Of a DNA stretch of 64,000 nt, positions 25,261 through 34,782 are shown piece by piece; positions within the stretch are counted from its first letter, which is position 1, and every line of letters starts with the position of its first letter. The translations under genes and the position numbers were made by a program. The DNA is taken from NCBI RefSeq assembly GCF_001038625.1, contig NZ_CP011803.1:1-64000 (forward strand), in the 5' to 3' direction. The notes under the pieces are model-generated. The model had not been told where the DNA came from, made no database searches, and saw nothing but the letters and a program-made list of their open reading frames with translations. Source of the DNA: Clostridium carboxidivorans P7. GTDB taxonomy: Bacteria; Bacillota; Clostridia; Clostridiales; Clostridiaceae.

Positions 25261-26280
25261 GTGAAAAAGATAGGTTTAACTACTACAGTACCAATAGAAG
25301 TACTTTTAGCTGCGGGATATACCCCTGTGGACTTGAATAATATATTTGTGATTTCAAAGGACTATACAAAATATATAGATATTGCAGAAAAAGATGGTTT
25401 TCCAAGAAGTTTATGTACATGGATTAAAGGAATATATGGAGCATGTCTACATAACAATATTAAAGAAATCGTTGGGGTTTTGGAAGGAGACTGTTCTAAT
25501 ACAAAGGCACTTATAGAAGTATTAAAATCAAAAGGTATTAAGGTATATCCTTTTTCTTTTCCTCACAGCCATAAAAAAGAAGATATAAAAGAAGCAATAA
25601 AAAGATTTATGGATATTTTTCAAGTTGATATAGAGGATGTGGAGATGGTTAGAAAAAGGCTGAATGAAGTCAGGGGATTAGCAAGAACTATAGATGAATT
25701 AACATATAAATATAATAAAATAAATGGGTTTGAAAATCACTTATATCAGGTAAGCTGCAGTGATTTTAATTCTAATATTGATGGGTTTGAAAATGAACTT
25801 AAGAAAGTAATTTTGAATGTAAAATATACAAACCCTATTTATAAAAAAATTAGATTAGGATATATAGGTGTTCCTCCTATGACAACAGATATATATGAAT
25901 TTGTAGAAAATTTTAATGCATGTTTTGTATATAACGAAGTTCAAAGAGAGTTTGCATTTCCAAGAGGAGATAAAGCTTTGGATATATATGAACAGTATTA
26001 TGATTATACTTATCCTTATGATGTAAACTTTAGAATTTTAGAATTAAAAAAGCAAATTGAAGAAAGAAAATTAGATGGAATAATTCATTATACACAAGCT
26101 TTTTGTTATAGAGCTGTTGAACACATAGTTCTAAAGGAAGAGCTTGATATTCCAATGCTAAATATTGAAGGAGACAAATTAAATGAATTAGATGCTAGAA
26201 CTAAACTTAGAATAGAAGCCTTTCTTGATATGTTGTTGGACTTAAGGCATCTTCAAAAAAATAATAAGTCCACCTGCTAG
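25261..26280 (+). CDS. 2-hydroxyacyl-CoA dehydratase/double-cubane-cluster-type reductase component
   Basis: 339 residues of the HgdB/FldC/BcrBC superfamily in the single-subunit form seen in YjiM and double-cubane cluster proteins. Cysteines at 52, 62, 78, 166, 221 and 282 are candidates for iron-sulfur ligands (SLCTWIKGIYGACL, EGDCSN, FCYRAVEH). Such proteins carry out difficult reductions using electrons from an ATP-driven activator, which is encoded next. The GTG start has AGGAGAGG upstream. First gene behind the preQ1 riboswitch and co-directional with queDEC, so its substrate may lie in queuosine metabolism; that is inference. Confidence 0.85.
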   Translation: MKKIGLTTTVPIEVLLAAGYTPVDLNNIFVISKDYTKYIDIAEKDGFPRSLCTWIKGIYGACLHNNIKEIVGVLEGDCSNTKALIEVLKSKGIKVYPFSFPHSHKKEDIKEAIKRFMDIFQVDIEDVEMVRKRLNEVRGLARTIDELTYKYNKINGFENHLYQVSCSDFNSNIDGFENELKKVILNVKYTNPIYKKIRLGYIGVPPMTTDIYEFVENFNACFVYNEVQREFAFPRGDKALDIYEQYYDYTYPYDVNFRILELKKQIEERKLDGIIHYTQAFCYRAVEHIVLKEELDIPMLNIEGDKLNELDARTKLRIEAFLDMLLDLRHLQKNNKSTC

Positions 26281-26290
26281 TCTATTTTGT

Positions 26291-26357
26291 GTCATGCGGC
26301 GTCGGCAGAACCTTTAGATAGGTTCAACTATCTGCGGAACCTGCCTCCTTGCCTGAC
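26291..26357. repeat. GC-rich rod-like hairpin between the reductase pair genes
   Basis: 67 bases of far higher GC than the surroundings. It folds as GTCA-GC ... GGCAG ... AGATAG-GTTCAA-CTATCT ... CTGCC ... GC-TGAC, with internal loops. No ORF. Could be an RNA element, a processing site or a small palindromic repeat. Confidence 0.6.
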
Positions 26358-26419
26358 GTAAAATATCTGTCACATTTGGACTAATTATTTTATTTCAGAT
26401 GCCTAAAGGAGGAAAAAGT

Positions 26420-27181
26420 GTGAGAATTCTTGGAATAGACCTTGGAAGTAGGGAAGTAAAGATTACATTAATGGAAGAAGGAAAATTAATAGAAAACAAA
26501 AAAATAAGCACCATGTGTTTTTATAGGGATTATTGCAGCTATGATGGGAGAATTATAGTAGATTTAAATAAATTGAATATAGAAAAAGTAGATAGAGCAG
26601 TGTCTACAGGATATGGCAGAAATAATATTAATCTTAATACATTTACACCAATAAATGAAATTAAAGCTCATGTTTATGGTGCATTTTATCAAACAGGATT
26701 GAAGGATTTTATATTGCTGGATGTAGGTGGACAGGATGTTAAGGTAGTTAAAGTTGAGAAGGGAATAACTACAGATTTAGAACTTAATGAAAAATGTGCT
26801 GCTTCTTGTGGAAGATACTTAGAAAATATGGCAAATGTACTTGAAATACCTATTAATAATATGAGCAAATATTATGAAAATCCAGTGGAGCTAAATGCAA
26901 CCTGTGCAGTATTTTCAGAATCAGAGTTGATTGGAAAAATAGCAGAAGGTATAAGTATGGACAGGTTATGTGCAGGTGTAAATTATTCTTTATATAAAAG
27001 GCTTCAGCCTCTTTTATCTAAATTTAAAGGTAAAAAACTAGTTTTGACTGGCGGGGTTGCCAATAATGAGTCTATAAGGCATTACTTAAAAAATGATTAT
27101 GAAGAAATAATATGTGCTCAAGAGCCTCAATTTAATGGAGCTATAGGATGCTGTTATTATGGAAGTAAATTTTTGAAATAA
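26420..27181 (+). CDS. Acyl-CoA dehydratase activase-type ATPase (reductase partner)
   Basis: 253 residues of the ASKHA fold. GIDLGSREVKI (phosphate 1), DVGGQDVKVVKV (phosphate 2) and LTGGVANNESIRHYL (adenosine) are clear. Cluster cysteines are Cys126 in EKCAASCGRYLENMA and Cys162 in ATCAVFSESE, which bridge one [4Fe-4S] cluster in the homodimer. It hydrolyses ATP to push single electrons to its partner, here the upstream dehydratase-like protein. Start is GTG 26420, 7 bases after AGGAGG; the longer frame from 26399 includes the RBS itself. Confidence 0.9.
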   Translation: MRILGIDLGSREVKITLMEEGKLIENKKISTMCFYRDYCSYDGRIIVDLNKLNIEKVDRAVSTGYGRNNINLNTFTPINEIKAHVYGAFYQTGLKDFILLDVGGQDVKVVKVEKGITTDLELNEKCAASCGRYLENMANVLEIPINNMSKYYENPVELNATCAVFSESELIGKIAEGISMDRLCAGVNYSLYKRLQPLLSKFKGKKLVLTGGVANNESIRHYLKNDYEEIICAQEPQFNGAIGCCYYGSKFLK

Positions 27182-27198
27182 AGTTTGGAGGAATTTAA

Positions 27199-27615
27199 TT
27201 GTATAGTTTAAAAGTAGAACTAAGTTTTGATAGTGCACATTTTCTTGCTGGATATAAAGGAAAGTGCAGTAATATACATGGACACAGATGGAGAGTTGAG
27301 ATTGAAGTTCAGTCAGAAAATTTGATAGATAGTGGACAAATGGATGGAATGGTAGTAGACTTTGGAGATTTAAAAAGTGACCTTAAAGAAATGGTAGATT
27401 TTTATGACCATGCATTAATCATACAAAAGGGAACTATGAGAGAAGAAACTTTAAAATGTTTGATTCAAGATGAATTTAAAATAATTGAACTTGAATTTAG
27501 ACCAACAGCAGAAAATTTAGCTAAATTCTTTTTTGATACTATGAAAGAAAAAGGATATAACATGAAAAGAGCAGTAGTATATGAGACTCCTAGCAATTGT
27601 GCGGTTTATGAGTAG
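27199..27615 (+). CDS. queD: 6-carboxytetrahydropterin synthase
   Basis: 138 residues of the PTPS fold. Zinc-binding histidines are in FDSAHFLAG and NIHGHRWRVEIEV; the catalytic residues fall in MDGMVVDFGDLK and YDHALI, and the glutamate in YETPSNCAVYE is the substrate anchor. It converts 7,8-dihydroneopterin triphosphate to 6-carboxytetrahydropterin, the second step of 7-deazaguanine synthesis. TTG start with GGAGG upstream. Member of the riboswitch operon. Confidence 0.95.
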   Translation: MYSLKVELSFDSAHFLAGYKGKCSNIHGHRWRVEIEVQSENLIDSGQMDGMVVDFGDLKSDLKEMVDFYDHALIIQKGTMREETLKCLIQDEFKIIELEFRPTAENLAKFFFDTMKEKGYNMKRAVVYETPSNCAVYE

Positions 27616-27628
27616 ATGAGGTGAAAAA

Positions 27629-28294
27629 ATGGGATTTAAAGTAGTTGAAAAATTTATAAGCATCAATGGAGAAGGACCTATGTCAGGCCAATTAGCTGTT
27701 TTTATAAGATTTGCAGGATGTAATTTAAGATGTAGTTATTGTGATACTCTCTGGGCTAATGAAAAAGACGTACCTTATGAAACATTTAATGCTAAAGAAA
27801 TATATGAATACATAAAAAGTACAAGCATAAAAAACGTAACATTAACTGGTGGAGAACCTTTAATGCAGCAAGATATTATGGAATTATTAAAATTACTTTG
27901 TGAAGATAAAAATTTATATGTGGAAGTAGAAACTAATGGTAGTATAGCTGTAGATAAATTTTTGAAAGTAGAAAATCCACCTAGTTTAACTATGGATTAT
28001 AAACTTCCATCAAGCAACATGGAAAATAATATGAATATGGATAATTTAAAATATTTAACGAAGAATGATACAGTTAAGTTTGTAGCAGGAAGTATTGAAG
28101 ATTTAGAAAAAGCTAAAAATATAATATATATTCATAAATTAGTGGAAAAAACTAGAGTATATATTAGTCCTGTATTTGGTAAAATTGCTATGGATGAAAT
28201 TGTTCAATTTATGCTGGATAATAAAATGAATGGAGTCAATCTACAAGTGCAGCTTCATAAAATTATATGGGATCCAGATAAAAGAGGAGTTTAG
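27629..28294 (+). CDS. queE: 7-carboxy-7-deazaguanine synthase (radical SAM)
   Basis: 221 residues. The radical-SAM cluster motif is [10 protein letters not shown] (CxxxCxxC), preceded by [31 protein letters not shown] is the SAM-binding GGE motif. It rearranges 6-carboxytetrahydropterin to 7-carboxy-7-deazaguanine with S-adenosylmethionine and Mg2+. It lies 13 bases after queD and 11 before queC. Confidence 0.95.
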   Translation: MGFKVVEKFISINGEGPMSGQLAVFIRFAGCNLRCSYCDTLWANEKDVPYETFNAKEIYEYIKSTSIKNVTLTGGEPLMQQDIMELLKLLCEDKNLYVEVETNGSIAVDKFLKVENPPSLTMDYKLPSSNMENNMNMDNLKYLTKNDTVKFVAGSIEDLEKAKNIIYIHKLVEKTRVYISPVFGKIAMDEIVQFMLDNKMNGVNLQVQLHKIIWDPDKRGV

Positions 28295-28305
28295 GAGGAA
28301 TTTGT

Positions 28306-28974
28306 ATGAATAAAGAAAAAGCAGTAGTTGTATTTAGTGGTGGACAAGATAGTACAACTTGTTTATTTTGGGCTAAGAAGAAATTTAAAGAAGTTATAGC
28401 AGTATCCTTTGATTATAATCAAAAACATAAATTAGAATTGGAGTGTGCAAAAAGCATTTGTAAAAAATACAATGTGGAGCATCATATTTTAGATTTAAAT
28501 TTATTAAATCAATTAGCGCCAAACTCTTTAACTAGACAGGATATAAAGGTAGATAAAGAGGTTCCAAGTGGTGGACTTCCTAATTCATTTGTAGATGGAA
28601 GAAATATGTTGTTTTTAACCTTTGTAGCTGTATTTGCAAAACAAAGAGATATAAACAATATTATAACAGGAGTATCTCAAAGTGATTTTAGTGGATATCC
28701 AGATTGCAGAGATGTATTTATAAAATCTTTAAATGTAACTTTAAATTTGGCTATGGATTATCAGTTTGATATTTATACTCCATTAATGTGGATTAATAAG
28801 GCTGAAACATGGAAAATGGCTTATGATTTAAGTGTACTTGATATAGTAAAAAATGAAACATTAACTTGCTATAATGGAATTAAAGGCAATGGCTGTGGAG
28901 AATGTCCAGCCTGTAGGTTAAGAAAAAATGGTTATTTAGAATTTAAAAATAAGTATTTACAAAGTCAACAATAG
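28306..28974 (+). CDS. queC: 7-cyano-7-deazaguanine synthase
   Basis: 222 residues. PP-loop motif [13 protein letters not shown] at the N-terminus, [10 protein letters not shown] in the middle and the zinc-binding cluster [10 protein letters not shown] near the C-terminus with the upstream Cys in TCYNG. It makes preQ0 from 7-carboxy-7-deazaguanine, ammonia and ATP. RBS TTAGGAGG. Last gene of the operon. queF (preQ0 reductase), which would make preQ1, and a GTP cyclohydrolase are not in this cluster. Confidence 0.95.
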   Translation: MNKEKAVVVFSGGQDSTTCLFWAKKKFKEVIAVSFDYNQKHKLELECAKSICKKYNVEHHILDLNLLNQLAPNSLTRQDIKVDKEVPSGGLPNSFVDGRNMLFLTFVAVFAKQRDINNIITGVSQSDFSGYPDCRDVFIKSLNVTLNLAMDYQFDIYTPLMWINKAETWKMAYDLSVLDIVKNETLTCYNGIKGNGCGECPACRLRKNGYLEFKNKYLQSQQ

Positions 28975-29050
28975 AATAAATTTTACTTTTTTTAATATAG
29001 TTAGTATTAGAGTATTTTTTATAAATAAAATTTTTAGTATAAACTATAGG

Positions 29051-29090
29051 AAACATTATTAGAAATTGATATTTTTAATAATGTTTTTTT
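29051..29090 (+). terminator. Terminator of the queuosine operon
   Basis: AAACATTATTA / TAATAATGTTT stem followed by a T run, 77 bases after queC. Confidence 0.82.
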
Positions 29091-29259
29091 ATGTGAATGT
29101 AATAATAAAAGAACATAAAAGAAGGATTTTTTGAAGCTTATGGAAAATATAGTTAATTAGCTTATATTTAAATATTTGATTTAGAAATAAAGAGGTGAGT
29201 ATTTTTTATTCATTAAAATGTAAAAGTATATTAAAAATAACATATTGAGGAGGAAAAAT

Positions 29260-30768
29260 ATGAATAAAAATAATAAAAAATTAACATTGATCCCGTTATC
29301 ATTAATGGTTGTTACATCAGTATTCATGTTTCCTAATGTCCCCAGAGCATTTTTGCTTATGGGATATGCTGCCATTCCTTGGTATATACTAGCTGCAATA
29401 ACTTATCTTATACCATTTGCATTTATGGTGGGAGAGTATGGTGCTGCGTTTAAAAATGAGAAAGGAGGAATTTATTCCTGGCTAGAGAGAATTATTGGAC
29501 CTAAATATGCATTTATATCTATATTTATGTGGTATGTTGGATGGTTGGTGTGGATAATTTTAACTTGTAATTCTATATGGGTTCATTTTTCAACTATATT
29601 ATTTGGTACAGATACAACTTCAAAATGGTCATTGTTAAGAATAGGCTCAACTCAAACATTAGGATTGTTATCAATAATGTTTGCTATATTATTGACATTT
29701 ATAGCAACTAAAGGTTTGGATAAAGTATCAAAAATAACTTCAGTAGGTGGTATTTCTGTTGCATTTATTAATATAGTTGCATATATTGGTGCGATAGTTG
29801 TGTTTATACTAAAGCATGGGAAAATAGCTCAACCTATTAATGCTCAAGCATTTTTAAATTCTCCTAATCCTAGCTATACATCAGCTATATCAATAATATC
29901 ATTTATCTCTTTTGCTATACTTGCTTACGCTGGTATTGAGGTAGTTGCAGGAGTTACAGATGATACTGAAAACTCTGAAAAAACATTTCCTAAGGGTGTT
30001 TTAATGGGATCTATATTTATTGGAATTGGATATTCATTGGGCATATTTGCTTGTGGTATATTTACTAATTGGCAAAATGTACTGTCTGGAAAAGATGTAA
30101 ATATGGTTAATGTAACAATTATAATGATGAATAATTTGGGATATCAGATTGGTCAGGGTTTATCATTAAGCCAAGCTGCTTGTGTATTAGTTGGTAATTG
30201 GGTAGCTAGACTTGTTGCATTATCAATGTTTTTAACTTATATAGGTGCTTTAATTTCATATTCATATTCACCATTAAAACAATTGATAGAAGGTACTCCA
30301 AAAAAGTTATGGCCTGGAAAACTATCAGAAATCAAAGATGGTATTCCTAAAAACGCTATGTGGATTCAATGTATTTTTATAGTTTTCTTTATATTGATAT
30401 TAAGTTTAGGTGGACAGGGTGCTTCTAAGTTTTTTGATAAATTAGTATTAATGACAAATGTGGCAACTACATTGCCTTATATATTTATGTCAAGTGCTTT
30501 TGCTAAATTTAAAAATAATACAAGTATTGAAAAACCATTTGTTATATATAAGAGTTATGGTAGTGCATTGTTATGGACAATAATAGTTACATTTACTGTT
30601 GTAATAGCTAATGTTACTGTAGTAGTTAAACCTGCATTGAAAGGTGATATAGCCTCATCAATTTGGATGATAGCTGGACCTGTAATATTTTCAATAATTG
30701 CAATTGCAATGTATGCAAGATATGAAAAAATGAGTAAAACAACCATTGACAATAGTGTGCAGAAGTAG
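29260..30768 (+). CDS. APC-family amino acid permease
   Basis: About 502 residues, 12 or more membrane spans. SVFMFPNVPRAFLLMGYAAIPWY and GEYGAAFKNEKGGIYSWLERIIGPKYAF (glycine-rich span 1-3 region) are characteristic of the glutamate:GABA antiporter/YjeM branch of the APC family. Start ATG 29260 follows GAGGAGG; the longer frame from 29245 contains the RBS. The downstream dipeptidase follows after 36 bases, so the pair probably imports or exchanges amino acids and processes dipeptides. Exact substrate unknown. Confidence 0.87.
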   Translation: MNKNNKKLTLIPLSLMVVTSVFMFPNVPRAFLLMGYAAIPWYILAAITYLIPFAFMVGEYGAAFKNEKGGIYSWLERIIGPKYAFISIFMWYVGWLVWIILTCNSIWVHFSTILFGTDTTSKWSLLRIGSTQTLGLLSIMFAILLTFIATKGLDKVSKITSVGGISVAFINIVAYIGAIVVFILKHGKIAQPINAQAFLNSPNPSYTSAISIISFISFAILAYAGIEVVAGVTDDTENSEKTFPKGVLMGSIFIGIGYSLGIFACGIFTNWQNVLSGKDVNMVNVTIIMMNNLGYQIGQGLSLSQAACVLVGNWVARLVALSMFLTYIGALISYSYSPLKQLIEGTPKKLWPGKLSEIKDGIPKNAMWIQCIFIVFFILILSLGGQGASKFFDKLVLMTNVATTLPYIFMSSAFAKFKNNTSIEKPFVIYKSYGSALLWTIIVTFTVVIANVTVVVKPALKGDIASSIWMIAGPVIFSIIAIAMYARYEKMSKTTIDNSVQK

Positions 30769-30804
30769 ATGGTACAGTATGCTTCAAGGGAGAGGATGAG
30801 TTTT

Positions 30805-31776
30805 ATGAAAACATTTGATTGTCATTCTGATATATTAATTGATATTACAAATAGAAGAATGAAAGGTGAAAAAGATATTTTAAAAAATTATCATATAAAA
30901 AGGTTACAAAAAGGAAATGTAAGAGGTACCATATTAGCAGTGTGGATTGATCCTAATTTTGTTAATGAACCAATGCAAAGAATGCTTAATATTTTGGGAG
31001 CGGCTTGTGATGAGTTTAGAGAATCAAAAGAGTGTGCAGCCATTGCGCTTAATGCTGAAGATATTAAGAATATACAAAATTCTGGAAGACTTGCTGTTAT
31101 ATTAGGAATGGAAGGGTTAAGTGGTTTAAAAGGAAATGTTGGTGTTTTGAGTATGCTGTATAATTTAGGTGTTAGACATGCAATGCTTACTTGGAATGAA
31201 GAAAATGAATTTGCTACTGGTGTAGCTAGTCCTAATAAGAAAAGAGGGGTAACTGAACTTGGAATTAGAGCACTTAATAAAATGGAAAGTTTGGGAATAT
31301 TAATAGATTCATCTCATGGAAATGAAAAAACTTTTTGGGACATTTATGAAAACTCCACTAAGCCGTTTATTGCTTCTCATTCTAATGTATATAGTATTTG
31401 TCCTGTTAGTCGTAATTTAAAAGATGATCAAATTAAAGCAATTGCAGAACGTAGGGGTGTAATTGGTATGAATGCTTGGCCAGAATTTGTACATGAACAA
31501 AAACCTAGTTTGCAAAAGTTAGCAGATCATATTGATTATATTGCTGATTTGGTTGGAATTGATTATATCAGTTTTGGATTTGATTTTTGTGAATATTTAG
31601 ATTCAGAAGCATTATCTTTTACCGAAAGTGATTGTTTGCAAACTCCAGGGTTAGAAGATGCATCTAAAGTACCTGATCTTTTAGATATTTTAGTTAAAAG
31701 AGGCTATGGAAGTGAAGATATAGAAAAAATAGCTTATAAAAATATAATGCGTGTTTTTAAAGAAGTTTTAAAATAA
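30805..31776 (+). CDS. Membrane dipeptidase (peptidase family M19)
   Basis: About 323 residues of the renal-dipeptidase TIM barrel. Metal-site motifs are DCHSDI (HxD), the Glu in GMEGLSG, and histidines in DSSHG and IASHSN; GFDFCEYLD lies near the end. Enzymes of this family hydrolyse dipeptides in the cytoplasm and some accept D-amino acids at the C-side. Start is ATG 30805 (GGGAGAGG upstream); ATG 30796 is possible but too close. Co-oriented with the permease and ended by a long terminator. Confidence 0.88.
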   Translation: MKTFDCHSDILIDITNRRMKGEKDILKNYHIKRLQKGNVRGTILAVWIDPNFVNEPMQRMLNILGAACDEFRESKECAAIALNAEDIKNIQNSGRLAVILGMEGLSGLKGNVGVLSMLYNLGVRHAMLTWNEENEFATGVASPNKKRGVTELGIRALNKMESLGILIDSSHGNEKTFWDIYENSTKPFIASHSNVYSICPVSRNLKDDQIKAIAERRGVIGMNAWPEFVHEQKPSLQKLADHIDYIADLVGIDYISFGFDFCEYLDSEALSFTESDCLQTPGLEDASKVPDLLDILVKRGYGSEDIEKIAYKNIMRVFKEVLK

Positions 31777-31836
31777 ATATAAGAATGTAGTTTTTTATAA
31801 ACTTTAGTTAATTTATAAAAAACTACATTCTTATAT
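31777..31836. terminator. Long bidirectional terminator
   Basis: About 25-bp near-perfect inverted repeat (ATATAAGAATGTAGTTTTTT / AAAAAACTACATTCTTATAT) between converging genes. Confidence 0.9.
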
Positions 31837-31866
31837 TATTCCTAAATTATGTTTTAGCGAATCTTT

Positions 31867-32520
31867 TTATTTGGTTGTATCCAAAGAGTATAATTTTCTT
31901 ATCCATAGAGGAAATATTTCTAAATTGAAATTATCTACCATCCTATAGATAACATTAGCTAGCATTATACCAGAAATTAAATCTAAAATTACATGTTGTT
32001 TAATAAATTGAGTTGATAGTATTATTGATAAACCTACTAACCATATACAAGCTTTAATTAATAAATTTTTTTCTTCACTTTTCATAATGCCTTTAATCAT
32101 AAGGTAGCTAGTTAAAACGTGTATACTTGGAAAACAATTAAAAGGGTTGTCTTTACCATATATAAATCTAACAACGTTTGTAAAAAAATCATTTCCTAGT
32201 AATTCAGGCCTTGGTGTAGCAGTTTGAAATATAAAATATACGATATAGCTTATGAGCATTCCTAAAAGTAAACTACATATAGTTTTGTAGTAAACCTCTC
32301 TATAATAAAAACATAAGTATATTAGAGTAAGTCCTATAAATGGATAATATAATAAATAAGGTATAACAAATACTTTTAGAAAAGGTATAAAATTGTCTAT
32401 AGGGGTTACAAGATAGTGAACTCCTCTTAAAGAATTATTAAGAACTCCATAAATAATAGTTTCTATTGGAATTAATAACATTAAAGTTAAAGGAATTAAG
32501 TTTTTTTTCAATAATTTCAT
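31867..32520 (-). CDS. PAP2-superfamily membrane phosphatase
   Basis: 217 residues with about six membrane spans. The PAP2 motifs are visible: ATPRPELL (part of C1), CFPSIHVLTSY (C2, P-S-x-H) and STQFIKQHVILD (C3, S-x5-H-x3-D). Family members remove phosphate from lipids such as undecaprenyl pyrophosphate or phosphatidate, or act as lipid-phosphate transferases. Substrate not predictable. Single gene, minus strand. Confidence 0.82.
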   Translation of the reverse strand: MKLLKKNLIPLTLMLLIPIETIIYGVLNNSLRGVHYLVTPIDNFIPFLKVFVIPYLLYYPFIGLTLIYLCFYYREVYYKTICSLLLGMLISYIVYFIFQTATPRPELLGNDFFTNVVRFIYGKDNPFNCFPSIHVLTSYLMIKGIMKSEEKNLLIKACIWLVGLSIILSTQFIKQHVILDLISGIMLANVIYRMVDNFNLEIFPLWIRKLYSLDTTK

Positions 32521-32876
32521 ATTTTTATCACGCCCTTCTAAGTTTAAAAAGGAGTTTTATCTATAGCTTTTTAGAGATTTGCATACTCCTAAATACATTC
32601 ATCTAAGTCAAACAAAACTATATTTAAAATTATACATGAAATATATTAATTATTTGTGAAAAAAATCATTAAAAATTTCTTAATTTTTTAAATAAAGTAT
32701 ATACAGCATAGGTTATATTAATAGAGATATTTATGTAATTAAAATTTTACTCAGCAGCATATTGAAGTTAACAATAATTACTACTGAGCAACATTAAAGT
32801 TCATTTGACTATATAATTATAACAGATTTTACACTATAAAGTGCATCTTGTCCACTAAATAGTATTAAGATAATTA
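32521..32876. other. Intergenic region with an imperfect direct repeat
   Basis: About 355 AT-rich bases without a gene. Two imperfect copies of ACTSAGCARCATWTTRAAGTT occur at 32749 and 32783, 34 bp apart; role unknown. Nothing else stands out. Confidence 0.4.
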
Positions 32877-33122
32877 TTATTTTTTTAAATTTATTAGAAG
32901 TATTTCTTTAGAATGTTTTCTATTTTTTTTATCATTATAATAGAGAAATTTACACTTAGATACAATACCACTCATAATATGACCGGTGATAGTTTTTATA
33001 TTTACTATTTCTCCTATATTACAATTACTTAAGCAATTTCCTCGTATAAAAACTTTAACATCTGGATAGTTAGCACTATAACTTACTTCTTCGATTTCTA
33101 TTAAACTACCTTTTTTAATCAT
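32877..33122 (-). CDS. OrtA-like small beta protein
   Basis: 81 residues from ATG 33122, preceded by GGAGGAACTCT. MIKKGSLIEIEEV ... VKVFIRGNC ... IGEIVNIKTITGHIMSGIV resembles OrtA, the small subunit of 2-amino-4-oxopentanoate thiolase of the ornithine pathway, which has the same KG-W/L-V-I opening and GDEVEVETITGRKVxG core. The partner OrtB is not adjacent and the tail (KKNRKHSKEILLINLKK) differs, so this may be a stand-alone relative with another role. Confidence 0.55.
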   Translation of the reverse strand: MIKKGSLIEIEEVSYSANYPDVKVFIRGNCLSNCNIGEIVNIKTITGHIMSGIVSKCKFLYYNDKKNRKHSKEILLINLKK

Positions 33123-33196
33123 AGAGTTCCTCCTTATTTTTTTGGTTAGTAAATTATATGTAACTATGGAGGAAATATTTCTCGTTTTTGGAAAAC

Positions 33197-33240
33197 AAAA
33201 AAACAGCAGCATTATCATAAACATTGGTTAATGCTGCTGC
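33197..33240 (-). terminator. Terminator of glyA
   Basis: Minus strand CAGCAGCATTA / TAATGCTGCTG hairpin followed by a run of seven T. Confidence 0.9.
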
Positions 33241-33275
33241 TATTTTGAATTTTAGTTAAAAGTATAATTTAAGTT

Positions 33276-34511
33276 TTATTTATAAATAGGATACTTAGCA
33301 CATAAATCATATACTTGGTTTCTTATTTCACTTAAATCTTTATCTCTATTTTCTATTACATAATTTATGAAATAAGCAATTTTCTTCATTTCTTCTTCTT
33401 TAAATCCTCTTGTAGTTACAGCAGGTGTTCCTAGTCTTAATCCACTAGTTACAAAAGGACTTAGCTTTTCAAAAGGTATAGTATTTTTGTTAACTGTAAT
33501 TCCAGCATCATCTAATAATTTTTCAGCATCTTTTCCATTTATGTTTTTATTTGTTAGATCTATTAAAATTAAATGATTGTCTGTTCCACCAGTAACTAAT
33601 CTAAATCCGTATTTTATAAGTTCATCACCAAGAACTTTACAATTTTTTAATACTTGGTCTATATATGTTTTATAATCATCTTTAAGAGCTTCTCCGAAAC
33701 ATACTGCCTTACCAGCTATTATGTGCATTAAAGGTCCACTTTGAACTCCAGGGAAAACTGTTTTATCTATTGCTTTTGCATATTTTTCTTTGCAAAGTAT
33801 AGCTCCACCTCTTGGACCTCTTAAAGTTTTATGAGTTGTAGTGGTTACAAAATCTGCATATGGTACTGGAGATATATGTTTTCCAGCAGCTATTATACCT
33901 GCTATATGAGCCATATCTACCATCATATAAGCTCCTACTTCATCACATATATCCTTTATTTTTTTAAAGTCTATTTCTCTTGGATATGCACTAGCGCCAG
34001 ATACTATCATTTTAGGTTTATTTTTTAGTGCTAAATTTCTAAGTTCATCATAATCTATTCTTTCAGTTTCTTCATTTACTCCATAAGATATAAAGTTATA
34101 AAGTTTACCTGAAAAACTAGCTTTACTTCCATGAGTTAAATGTCCACCATGAGTTAAGTCCATACCAAGTACTGTATCTCCAGGTTCTAATACACTCATG
34201 TAAACAGCCATATTAGCTTGAGAACCTGAATGAGGTTGAACATTAGCATATTCTGCATTAAATAATTTTTTCATTCTTTCTCTTGCTAAATCTTCTACTA
34301 TGTCTACAACATGACAGCCTCCGTAATATCTCTTTCCAGGTAATCCTTCTGCGTATTTATTAGTTAAAAAAGATCCCATAGCTTCCATTACAGATTTGCT
34401 AGTGAAGTTTTCTGAAGCTATAAGTTCTATACCTTTTTCTTGTCTATCTTCTTCTTTTTGAATAACATCAAAAACTGCTTTGTCTGTTTTTTCTAATTCT
34501 TTAAAATTCAT
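33276..34511 (-). CDS. glyA: Serine hydroxymethyltransferase
   Basis: 411 residues, full length. The PLP lysine is in [41 protein letters not shown] and [12 protein letters not shown] are family-typical. It interconverts serine and glycine while moving a one-carbon unit to tetrahydrofolate in the cytoplasm. RBS AAGGGGGC. Single-gene unit with a strong terminator; the 5' region has no T-box or glycine riboswitch that I can see. Confidence 0.97.
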   Translation of the reverse strand: MNFKELEKTDKAVFDVIQKEEDRQEKGIELIASENFTSKSVMEAMGSFLTNKYAEGLPGKRYYGGCHVVDIVEDLARERMKKLFNAEYANVQPHSGSQANMAVYMSVLEPGDTVLGMDLTHGGHLTHGSKASFSGKLYNFISYGVNEETERIDYDELRNLALKNKPKMIVSGASAYPREIDFKKIKDICDEVGAYMMVDMAHIAGIIAAGKHISPVPYADFVTTTTHKTLRGPRGGAILCKEKYAKAIDKTVFPGVQSGPLMHIIAGKAVCFGEALKDDYKTYIDQVLKNCKVLGDELIKYGFRLVTGGTDNHLILIDLTNKNINGKDAEKLLDDAGITVNKNTIPFEKLSPFVTSGLRLGTPAVTTRGFKEEEMKKIAYFINYVIENRDKDLSEIRNQVYDLCAKYPIYK

Positions 34512-34782
34512 TTGTTTGCCCCCTTAGTAATTAATTTATTGTAATTTTTTGTAATACTTATTGAAAATTAGATAATAAATAACCCTGTTTTTTAAAAAAA
34601 CTTCAACAAAGTATTATAAAAATTATAAGTTCATTTTTATGTTTTGGCAACATATTATTTCATTAAATTTTTGTTAATATTTATACAAACTGTTAATTTG
34701 TTATGTTTATTTTTATGATATAATAACCATATGAATATGTGGATAAATTGATTTGTTATTTATATCAAGGAGCATATATATT

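Noticed and set aside
30769..30804. Longer N-terminus of the M19 dipeptidase
   Set aside because: The region contains the GGGAGAGG RBS and directly follows the permease stop; homologues start at the MKTFDCHSD segment.
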